Positions 1 to 5,091 of a stretch of DNA of 5,091 nt are shown piece after piece (the first letter of the stretch is position 1; every line of letters starts with the position of its first letter). This DNA is from Blautia sp. (lineage in GTDB: Bacteria; Bacillota; Clostridia; Lachnospirales; Lachnospiraceae), in assembly GCA_017420455.1 (NCBI GenBank), contig JAFOJB010000214.1, positions 1 through 5,091 on the forward strand. The letters run 5' to 3'. The position numbers were made by a program, and so were the translations under genes. The notes beneath the pieces are model-generated. The model saw only the letters and a list, made by a program, of their open reading frames with translations. It had not been told where the DNA came from and ran no database searches.

Positions 1-2486
1 GCAACGTATCCGTCCGGGTTCTCCGTATCGAAGACCACAAGCAGGTTCGCGCGTTCTTTGTTCAGCAGACAGGGAACGCGGCCGATCGTGGTAAAGGTTC
101 CGGCTTCGTTGTCCACACAGGTATACAGATGATAATACGCGACGGGCTGCCCGTCGATGGAGATCCATGCGCCGTCGGTGTAGGGGGTCAGGGTTCCGTC
201 TTCGGAAACGAGGTAGGAATTGTCCAGACCAAGGTCCACATATCCCTCTCCGTCGTTGAAGAACATATGCATCCTTACCGTCTGGATCCTGGACCAGTCT
301 TCTGCGCTGAGCTTCAGAACCGGTTCGGAATCCTTATATTCCCAGACCAGGACAGAGGGATCGAACAGATTTCCGCGGAGGTTTCCTTCCAGCTCTTCCA
401 GAGAAATATCAGAAGAGGAAAACAGGTCGGCATCCGTGGCAGTATCCAGGCCGGCCATTCTGCCGCCTGAAAGGAGAGCACCCAGCATTTCCGCAAGAAT
501 CTCGCCGCCGTCGCTGCCGAAGAGGCTTCCGTACAGATCGCCGCCGTTGCTGGAGGAGCTTCCGGTAAGGGAACCGAAGGGATTATGGGAACCGCCGCTG
601 ACACTGAACGCAGCCTGCTGTGTGCTGGCGAGCTTCTGGATGCATTTGGTGTATTCAGAATCCAGGCCCAGAGCATTGTAGGTACTTACCATGCTGGAAG
701 CTGTTCTGGAGGCGTTCTTTCCCGGGAAATAAATACTGAGGCCGTAGGAGCCTGCCATATTGGAACTGGTCCGGTTATATTTTACCGCAGAAAGAATCGT
801 CTTCGACAATGCTTCGGCAGAAGCTGTTCCCAGATTCCTGCAGAGACTTACCAGGTCGAACTGACTGATATGACTGGACTGGGCAAATTCACGGGAATTA
901 TTTCTGGCCGTGTAAATCTGACTGGCCTGATTCGCCGCGATCATCTCATTGGTGTTCTTCGCGAAGGCGGTAAGCTTAGAAGGCAGGGTTGCAGAAAGCT
1001 CTGCCAGGTCCACGATGGAAAGGGTGGTGGACTGCCCGCGGCACTGTCTTGCGCTGGTATCTATGAAATCGTCCACGATCTCCTTGCCGATGGATGTGGT
1101 GGGCATGGAGGTATTGGCGGAAAGATCCGTCAGCCAGTTGGTATAATACCAGCCGGTGCCGGGCTCCGTTTCCTCGGACGCGATCATGTAATCCGCATAA
1201 TCCGAAAGAGCAAGAGCGGTCTCCACCGTTGCCATCAGGCAGGCATCGAAACCGATAAAATCGAAGGTGACCCCGGAATTCTTAACGGCCGACTTGATCT
1301 GGGAAAGCCCCATGGAGCCTTTGGACGGGAATTTCTGGTCGTAGCCGTAGCCGCTGGCGGAACCGCCGCCATGGTCCCAGAAGATCAGCTGATTCCGGTT
1401 GGCCGGGTAATTCCTTGCGCAGTATTTGATGAAAGAAGTAAGTGTGTCCGGATCTGTCATGCACTTGCTTCCATCATCGTCCACAAGGCAGGTAAGAGAA
1501 TTGTTTTCTACCTTGTAGATCTGGTTGGTCCGCGCGCTGATGCCTTTGATCTTCCAGCCTGAGCACCCGCCGGTATATACGATGATATTTACCTTGTCGG
1601 AAAGCCTGGCGCCTGCCATTTCCCTCAGATCCGAGGAGGCCATGCCGCCTTTGGATTCCAGGTCCGTTCCGCACATGTAGACCATCAGCGTGACGGTATC
1701 CTTATTGTTTCCCTTGATGGTGGTCAGTTTTTTTCTGGCGCCGGATGCTACGGCGGTATCCAGATTTATGGTATTGCTCGCCGAGGCCGGCGTGTTGTAG
1801 GTGCCGGTCACGGACTGGCTTGCACCGCTTCCGAGAAGAGCGGAGAGAAGCGCGGTGATATCCTGGGCGGAGCCGAAGCTGCCGGCAGAAGAGCCGGATC
1901 CGTAGGAAGAGCTGCCGCCGTTCTGGGAGCTGTTGTTTAACGCGGGATAATTGGAATGACTGCTGTTGTTTCCTGTGTTCGTACTGGAATTGTAGGAACC
2001 GCTGTTCGCATTGCTGCCCGAAGAAGAGCCGCCGGTATTGCTGCCAGACCCGCCGCCCAGCAGGCCGCTCAGATTCCCGCCGCCGAATAGAACGATGGCT
2101 GCCAGGATCAGGACAGGGATAAGCTTTCCGAGACCGCCTCCGCCGCTGCCGCGGGAACCCCCTCCGGAGAAGCTGCCGCCGCTGTGCGATCCGCCGCCGG
2201 AGAAGTTACCGCCGCTGCTGTGTGAGCTGCCTCCGGAATAATTCCCGCCGCTGCTGCCCTGCGGCCTGGACCCGGAATGATTTCCGGCACCGCTGCCAGG
2301 CCTGGATCCTGCTCCCAGAGGGGAACCGGAACTGCCGGGGCGTGTCCCCTTTCCTGAATTTCCGCCTGTTCGTCCAGCGTAGCCAGACTGATCTCCGACA
2401 GGGCCGGTTCCCAGTCCCTCGCCCCGCTTATGGACACCTTTTCCATTGCCTGTGACCCGTCTGTTTCTGCCGTCTGGTGCTGCCAT
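1..2486 (-). CDS. Membrane-anchored clostripain-family cysteine peptidase (C11), 3' end outside window
   Basis: Predicted surface cysteine endopeptidase of family C11 (clostripain, PmC11), which cuts after Arg or Lys. The frame stays open for 828 codons from ATG at 2486-2484, preceded by AGGAGGG seven bases away; no stop is reached. Seen in order: basic N-terminus with GKGVHKRGEGLGTGPVG (residues 15-31), Gly/Ser-rich stretch (about 51-119), hydrophobic segment LIPVLILAAIVLF (122-134), Ser/Gly/Asn-rich linker (about 144-208), and the C11 domain (about 263-590). The domain begins TVTLMVYMCGTDLES, has FWDHGGG with His372 and GFDACLMA with Cys416, then ASEETEPGTGWYY (436-448), and ends near GLSIYFP. 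His-Cys spacing is 44 residues, close to PmC11 (His133/Cys179). Asp414, two before Cys416, matches the S1 residue linked to basic P1 specificity. Residues about 665-828 form an accessory domain (FFNDGEGYVDLGLDN, GRVPCLLN) that I recall from other clostridial C11 proteins. The single short helix without a cleavage site suggests N-in anchoring rather than secretion. Family assignment is firm; substrate is unknown. Confidence 0.93.
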   Translation of the reverse strand, partial: MAAPDGRNRRVTGNGKGVHKRGEGLGTGPVGDQSGYAGRTGGNSGKGTRPGSSGSPLGAGSRPGSGAGNHSGSRPQGSSGGNYSGGSSHSSGGNFSGGGSHSGGSFSGGGSRGSGGGGLGKLIPVLILAAIVLFGGGNLSGLLGGGSGSNTGGSSSGSNANSGSYNSSTNTGNNSSHSNYPALNNSSQNGGSSSYGSGSSAGSFGSAQDITALLSALLGSGASQSVTGTYNTPASASNTINLDTAVASGARKKLTTIKGNNKDTVTLMVYMCGTDLESKGGMASSDLREMAGARLSDKVNIIVYTGGCSGWKIKGISARTNQIYKVENNSLTCLVDDDGSKCMTDPDTLTSFIKYCARNYPANRNQLIFWDHGGGSASGYGYDQKFPSKGSMGLSQIKSAVKNSGVTFDFIGFDACLMATVETALALSDYADYMIASEETEPGTGWYYTNWLTDLSANTSMPTTSIGKEIVDDFIDTSARQCRGQSTTLSIVDLAELSATLPSKLTAFAKNTNEMIAANQASQIYTARNNSREFAQSSHISQFDLVSLCRNLGTASAEALSKTILSAVKYNRTSSNMAGSYGLSIYFPGKNASRTASSMVSTYNALGLDSEYTKCIQKLASTQQAAFSVSGGSHNPFGSLTGSSSSNGGDLYGSLFGSDGGEILAEMLGALLSGGRMAGLDTATDADLFSSSDISLEELEGNLRGNLFDPSVLVWEYKDSEPVLKLSAEDWSRIQTVRMHMFFNDGEGYVDLGLDNSYLVSEDGTLTPYTDGAWISIDGQPVAYYHLYTCVDNEAGTFTTIGRVPCLLNKERANLLVVFDTENPDGYV
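2133..2255 (-). repeat. Gly/Ser-rich low-complexity coding stretch in the C11 peptidase
   Basis: Codons for residues 78-118 of the peptidase read as degenerate units of the type SGGNYSGG, SGGNFSGGG, HSGGSFSGGG. It lies just before the hydrophobic segment, so it would be a flexible cytoplasmic-side linker if the N-terminus is inside. A second Ser/Gly/Asn-rich linker follows the helix. The repeated codons make this stretch prone to in-frame length change. Confidence 0.7.
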
Positions 2487-2493
2487 AGATTTT

Positions 2494-2500
2494 CCCTCCT
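2494..2500 (-). promoter_or_regulatory. Ribosome binding site of the C11 peptidase gene
   Basis: On the minus strand AGGAGGG lies seven bases upstream of the ATG at 2486-2484. This near-perfect Shine-Dalgarno sequence fixes that ATG as the start and gives an N-terminus MAAPDGRNRRVTG. Confidence 0.9.
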
Positions 2501-2520
2501 CTTATACACAAGTAAATACT

Positions 2521-2535
2521 GGAATCATAGATTCC
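2521..2535. repeat. Perfect 6-bp inverted repeat in the peptidase 5' leader
   Basis: GGAATC, ATA, GATTCC: two exact 6-base arms around a 3-base centre. It lies between the minus-strand promoter candidate and the peptidase ribosome binding site, so it falls at or just after the predicted transcription start. It could be a repressor operator or a small hairpin in the mRNA leader. Confidence 0.55.
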
Positions 2536-2543
2536 TGTCTGTT

Positions 2544-2583
2544 AATATAGATTTAGATTAGCACAAAAAAAGAGGGATGTCGA
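2544..2583 (-). promoter_or_regulatory. Candidate promoter for the C11 peptidase gene
   Basis: On the minus strand TCGACA (2583-2578, five of six bases of TTGACA) is followed after 17 bases by TAATCT (2560-2555), with TG one base before it as in an extended -10. The -10 match itself is only three of six. Slightly downstream, TATATT (2549-2544) is a better -10 box but has no good -35. Either would start transcription about 50 to 60 bases before the ATG. The choice is uncertain. Confidence 0.4.
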
Positions 2584-2673
2584 GGGTGAAACCCGGTGAG
2601 ACCGTGAACGGCAGGCAGCGGGTGAATTCCGGGAACGGACATGATCAGGCGGACAGGCGAGGAGACGACCGTC

Positions 2674-2694
2674 CCCTTGTCTGACCCTTGTCTG
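2674..2694. repeat. Tandem 10-base direct repeat with 11-base period
   Basis: CCCTTGTCTG occurs at 2674-2683 and again at 2685-2694, separated by a single A. The 11-base period places the two copies on the same face of the helix, as in tandem binding sites for response regulators. It lies about 80 bases upstream of the plus-strand -35 box. Confidence 0.5.
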
Positions 2695-2704
2695 GCAGAT
2701 CTGC
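2695..2704. repeat. 10-base perfect palindrome
   Basis: GCAGATCTGC is self-complementary and directly abuts the second copy of the tandem CCCTTGTCTG repeat. It could be part of a composite operator. A 10-base palindrome alone is weak evidence. Confidence 0.35.
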
Positions 2705-2750
2705 GGAACTCGCTTCTGAGGCCGTGAACTGTAACGAACGGTAAGGACTT

Positions 2751-2767
2751 CCTGTGTTATGCACAGG
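2751..2767. repeat. 17-base inverted repeat just upstream of the plus-strand promoter
   Basis: CCTGTG, TTATG, CACAGG: six-base arms pair exactly around five bases. It ends six bases before the -35 box TTGAAA, a usual place for an activator site, and close enough for a repressor to block polymerase. No T-run follows, so it is not a terminator. Confidence 0.5.
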
Positions 2768-2773
2768 TAATTC

Positions 2774-2803
2774 TTGAAAGCAATACTCGGATTGTGGTAA
2801 TAT
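2774..2803 (+). promoter_or_regulatory. Promoter of the zinc-ribbon membrane protein gene
   Basis: TTGAAA (2774-2779) is followed after 18 bases by TAATAT (2798-2803). TG at 2795-2796 gives an extended -10. Transcription would start near 2810, about 30 bases before the ATG, leaving a short leader that contains the ribosome binding site. This is a good housekeeping-sigma promoter by eye. Confidence 0.65.
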
Positions 2804-2825
2804 AGAATAAAGAAGAGAACTTCAA

Positions 2826-2831
2826 AGGAGG
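2826..2831 (+). promoter_or_regulatory. Ribosome binding site of the zinc-ribbon protein gene
   Basis: AGGAGG lies eight bases before the ATG at 2840. An in-frame ATG at 2834 would leave only two bases of spacing, so 2840 is the better start. Confidence 0.9.
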
Positions 2832-2839
2832 AGATGCCT

Positions 2840-5091
2840 ATGAAAAGGTACTGTCCGAAATGTGGGACGGAACTAAAAAAGGAAGCGGTTTTTTGTCCGA
2901 AGTGCGGCGAAAAGTACATTCCGGAACAAGAGATCCAGAAAGATAATACAAAAGAGGGAAAGAAACCGGAGAATACCTTCAGGCTGCAGTTCCCGGCAGG
3001 GCTGAAAGCGAAAAAGACAGGGGAAGCCGTGCAGGATGCGGCCCGGCAGACAAGGGCACAGGCGCCGCAGGAAGCGCAGAATCCGCAAAGCCCGCAGAAA
3101 CTCGGGAATCTGCAGAGCCAGCAGAATCCGCAGAATCTGCAGAATCCGCAGAATCCGCAGAGTCCGCAGAATGGCCAGAATCCGCAGGAGCGCCAGGAAC
3201 CGCAGAATGGCCGGAATCCGCAGGAGCGCCAGGAACCGCAGAATGGCCGGAATCCGCAGAGTGCAAAGGACCTGCAGGAAGCACAGAATCCGCAGGAACG
3301 CCAGGAACCGCAGGATCCCCGGAATCCGCAGGAGGCCGGGCAGACAGCGCCGCAGAGGGCGCATGGCCTGCTGGATCCGGAGGAGATTGCGCCGGCACAC
3401 AATAAGCCTGTCACAAAAAACAACAGGCTTTTAACCGGGCAGAAGATCTCGGATAGGATCTCCCTGCGCAGCCAGAAAAAAGCATCCTCCAGAGAGAAGG
3501 AGACGAATGGCAGAAAGTCGATGCTGGCTGGTATCGGGCTTCTGGTTCTCGTTTTCATTCTGCTGATGATCCACAATTCCGTAAACCAGAAGCCGACGGT
3601 GCTCCATCTGGAGGAGTATTCCTCCGTTGCCTTTGAAGGAGCCAGCGGCAGCGGAACAGCTGTCCTGCAGTTCAACAGGCTGGAATGTGAAAAGGATATC
3701 GTCCTGGCTCTTCAGAGCAGGAAAAAGCTTTCCGGCGCGGAAGCCAGGGAGCTGCTGGGACGGCTGGAAAACGGACAGGATCTGGCCGGCGCTGAGGGAA
3801 GCGACGTGAAGAACGCAGACAAGATAAAAAACATCATGTCGAGGTTCAGCTATGTCCTGAGCAAGAATAACGGGCTGGTCAACGGCGAGCAGATCGAGCT
3901 GGAATACTTCATTGAGAATACCGCGCAGCGGGAACTGGGGATCGCCCTGGAGGGAGAGAATGAAGTATTTACGGTGGAAGGCCTGACAGAACGGGAGGAT
4001 CTGGCAGCACAGCTTTCCGATATTCCGGAAGGGCTGCAGGAGGAACTGCAGGCCTATGCTCTGGAGCTTGTCCAGAAGGATTCCGATCTTGTCTGGCCAA
4101 GAGAGGTTTCTCTGGCGGGCTTCGATTACCAGGGTGCTTATCTTCTCAGAGGAGCGGAAGGCATGGATACCCCGGAGGCAGGCAATCTTCTGTATCAGAT
4201 TTTCCATATAAAGGCTGCCCTGTATGTAAAGACAAATCCGGACGAATCGGAAACGGAAAACGTGGTTCCATATTATCAGACAAAGGACTTCTACTATTAT
4301 CTGTGCTATAAGGATATCACCGGAAAGGAGACTCCGGAGGACATCCGAAAGAGAGAGTACGTCGTACCGGAGCAGACCTGTGAAATGAAAACGGAGCTTC
4401 GCAGCCTCGGAGAAAACCTGGTCTATACCTTCAATGGTTTCGATACCCTGGAAGAGCTGTATCAGTGCGAGATCCTTTCCAGGCAGGCTCTGTATGATCT
4501 GGACAGCGAAGTAGCGGAATACAATGAACCCGAGGAGGATCTGCCGGCTGAGGCGGAAGGAAATCCGGAGGATATCGAAGAGCTGTTATCCGAGGTAGTT
4601 ACGGAATCTGTCAGTGAGGAATCCATAGGAAAGAACGCTGCGGATGCTATTTCCGAGGAGGAAGCCCAACAGGCCGAGGATATAGAGGTCATTCCTGCCG
4701 ATGTAAGGGAGAATGATCCTCAGGAAGCCAGGCAGGCAGGAAATCTGTTCGGCGATGAAACCTCCTGGATCAATGAAGCTGCGGGTGAGAGCGGGGAAGG
4801 CAGCACTCTGTTCGGGGATGAGGCGTCCTGGATCGGTGAAACCGCGGGAGCGGATGAGGAAAGCGGCTCTCTGTTCGGGGACGAGGCATCCTGGATCGGT
4901 GAAACCGCAGGAGCGGATGAGGAAAGCGGCTCTCTGTTCGGAGACGAGGCGTCCTGGATCGGTGAAACCGCGGGAGCGAATGAGGAAAGCGGCTCTCTGT
5001 TCGGAGACGGGACATCCTGGATCGGTGAAACAGCAGGAGCGAATGAGGAAAGCAGTTCCCTGTTCGGAGACAATGCTTCCTGGACAAACGA
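2840..5091 (+). CDS. Zinc-ribbon, single-pass membrane protein with acidic C-terminal repeats, 3' end outside window
   Basis: Membrane protein of unknown function, open for 750 codons with no stop. Seen: zinc ribbon CPKCG...FCPKCG with Cys5, Cys8, Cys19 and Cys22; Gln/Pro/Asn-rich repeats (residues 74-172); a Lys/Arg-rich stretch (about 200-227); a helix MLAGIGLLVLVFILLMIH (228-245). Basic residues before the helix predict the N-terminus and zinc ribbon inside and the rest outside. The ectodomain has LEEYSSVAFEGASGSGTA (257-274), NGEQIELEY (348-356), FTVEGL (377-382) and FYYYLCYKDI (484-493). These resemble the repeated 'G..G.GTA', 'NGD.v.v', 'tVsGL' and 'YYy..fkd' pattern I recall from clostridial zinc-ribbon proteins. 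An acidic segment (about 555-631) leads into 21-residue repeats from 636. The layout of zinc ribbon, helix and outer domain recalls staphylococcal TcaA, but homology is not shown. It is divergent from the C11 peptidase. Gene call is firm, function unknown. Confidence 0.92.
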   Translation, partial: MKRYCPKCGTELKKEAVFCPKCGEKYIPEQEIQKDNTKEGKKPENTFRLQFPAGLKAKKTGEAVQDAARQTRAQAPQEAQNPQSPQKLGNLQSQQNPQNLQNPQNPQSPQNGQNPQERQEPQNGRNPQERQEPQNGRNPQSAKDLQEAQNPQERQEPQDPRNPQEAGQTAPQRAHGLLDPEEIAPAHNKPVTKNNRLLTGQKISDRISLRSQKKASSREKETNGRKSMLAGIGLLVLVFILLMIHNSVNQKPTVLHLEEYSSVAFEGASGSGTAVLQFNRLECEKDIVLALQSRKKLSGAEARELLGRLENGQDLAGAEGSDVKNADKIKNIMSRFSYVLSKNNGLVNGEQIELEYFIENTAQRELGIALEGENEVFTVEGLTEREDLAAQLSDIPEGLQEELQAYALELVQKDSDLVWPREVSLAGFDYQGAYLLRGAEGMDTPEAGNLLYQIFHIKAALYVKTNPDESETENVVPYYQTKDFYYYLCYKDITGKETPEDIRKREYVVPEQTCEMKTELRSLGENLVYTFNGFDTLEELYQCEILSRQALYDLDSEVAEYNEPEEDLPAEAEGNPEDIEELLSEVVTESVSEESIGKNAADAISEEEAQQAEDIEVIPADVRENDPQEARQAGNLFGDETSWINEAAGESGEGSTLFGDEASWIGETAGADEESGSLFGDEASWIGETAGADEESGSLFGDEASWIGETAGANEESGSLFGDGTSWIGETAGANEESSSLFGDNASWTN
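3059..3355 (+). repeat. Gln/Pro/Asn-rich coding repeats (NPQ units and a 36-bp repeat)
   Basis: Residues 74-172 of the zinc-ribbon protein are built from short units such as QNPQ and QSPQ, encoded by variants of the 9-mer CAGAATCCG. Inside lies a 36-bp unit encoding QNGQNPQERQEP and then QNGRNPQERQEP (3167-3202 and 3203-3238, one base different), followed by a third copy cut after 21 bases (3239-3259). A decayed NPQERQEPQ recurs near 3285-3315. The stretch is likely disordered and links the zinc ribbon to the membrane helix. The repeats also leave long open frames on the opposite strand, which I regard as by-products. Confidence 0.85.
4745..5091 (+). repeat. 63-bp tandem repeats encoding 21-residue acidic Trp repeats
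   Basis: Five full units start at 4745, 4808, 4871, 4934 and 4997, and a sixth begins at 5060 and is cut by the window end. The protein unit opens LFGDEASWIGETAG and ends with an acidic ADEESGS-type tail. LFGD, SW and their spacing are kept in every copy. Middle units carry six acidic residues and no Lys or Arg. Units 1 and 6 are most diverged, as expected for the edges of an array grown by internal duplication, although more units may lie beyond the window. Predicted location is outside the cell. Function is unknown. Confidence 0.92.

Larger units (their letters stand above)
2597..2729. repeat. 13-base direct repeat pair spaced 120 bases
   Basis: TGAGACCGTGAAC (2597-2609) and TGAGGCCGTGAAC (2717-2729) differ at one position and start exactly 120 bases apart, one on each side of the middle of the control region. 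They may be binding sites for the same regulator, one near each promoter. Chance similarity is not excluded. Confidence 0.35.
2487..2839. other. Divergent intergenic control region
   Basis: These 353 bases separate two genes transcribed away from each other. I see promoter candidates for both genes near the two ends, and in between several inverted and direct repeats that are listed separately. No RNA gene, riboswitch or credible small gene was recognised. No rho-independent terminator is needed here and none is clear. The density of symmetric elements suggests regulator binding, but no known operator consensus was matched. Confidence 0.75.

Noticed and set aside
585..1562. 325-codon plus-strand open frame opposite the C11 peptidase
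   Set aside because: It lies entirely antisense to the catalytic domain with intact His, Cys and Asp motifs. It has no recognisable domain and no convincing ribosome binding site.
2565..2598. T-rich run on the minus strand after a GGGT/ACCC hairpin, possible terminator
   Set aside because: The stem has only four pairs and the T-run starts about 12 bases after it. No gene lies upstream on that strand that would need termination here.
2641..2727. 28-codon plus-strand open frame in the control region (ATG at 2641)
   Set aside because: There is no Shine-Dalgarno sequence at a proper distance and the sequence overlaps the tandem repeat and palindrome elements.
2674..2767. Repeats in the control region as a possible CRISPR array or attachment site
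   Set aside because: Units are too short and not regularly spaced with unique spacers, and there is no integrase, transposase or cas gene in view.
2874..2883. A-AAA-AAG slippery heptamer in frame at codons 12-14 of the zinc-ribbon gene
   Set aside because: The heptamer has the right phase for -1 slippage, but I see no upstream Shine-Dalgarno-like element or strong downstream hairpin. The shifted frame ends after a few dozen codons, so programmed frameshifting is unsupported.
2542..3675. 377-codon minus-strand open frame opposite the zinc-ribbon gene
   Set aside because: Its middle is a monotonous FCGFCGFC-type pattern that is the antisense of the NPQ codon repeats. The sense frame has a zinc ribbon, a good ribosome binding site and continues to the window end.
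3431..4207. 258-codon minus-strand open frame
   Set aside because: It is antisense to the transmembrane helix and ectodomain of the zinc-ribbon protein, with no family resemblance or start signal.
4720..5087. Two minus-strand open frames with repeated PNREPLSS or FHRSR units
   Set aside because: They are the antisense reading of the 63-bp repeats. Silent substitutions among the repeats favour the plus-strand frame as the coding one.

Overview
The window holds two long, divergently transcribed protein-coding genes, both cut by the window edges, separated by a 353-base non-coding region rich in small symmetric and direct repeats. Moderately high GC, strong AGGAGG ribosome binding sites and the style of both proteins point to an anaerobic Firmicute of class Clostridia, most likely a gut Lachnospiraceae. 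The two protein types are a membrane-anchored clostripain with a Gly/Ser-rich N-terminus and a zinc-ribbon/single-helix/ectodomain protein. The taxonomic call rests on family resemblance, not on a marker gene.

Left part (minus strand, 2486 down to 1, continuing out of the window): 828 codons of a clostripain-family (peptidase C11) cysteine protease. It has a short basic N-terminal motif, a Gly/Ser-rich stretch, one short hydrophobic segment, a second Ser/Gly/Asn-rich linker, a full C11 catalytic domain with His372, Cys416 and the Asp414 expected for Arg/Lys specificity, and a C-terminal accessory domain.

Middle (2487-2839): the divergent control region. It contains a good plus-strand promoter (TTGAAA, 18 bases, extended TG-n-TAATAT), a weaker minus-strand promoter candidate, two hairpin-type inverted repeats placed close to the two promoters, an 11-base-period tandem repeat next to a 10-base palindrome, and a 13-base direct repeat whose copies lie 120 bases apart. 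No credible gene was seen there.

Right part (plus strand, 2840 to 5091, continuing out of the window): 750 complete codons of a protein with an N-terminal CxxC-CxxC zinc ribbon, a Gln/Pro/Asn-rich repeat region, a basic juxtamembrane stretch, one transmembrane helix, an ectodomain of the type found in clostridial zinc-ribbon proteins, an acidic segment, and a C-terminal array of 21-residue acidic Trp-containing repeats encoded by 63-bp tandem repeats.

Both proteins appear to be inserted once in the membrane with the N-terminus inside and a large domain outside. Their divergent arrangement around one control region suggests co-regulation. The extracellular repeat tail has no Lys or Arg for its last 119 visible residues, while the neighbouring protease is predicted to cut after Arg or Lys. 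A functional link between the two is an inference. I did not recognise a previously named system here.
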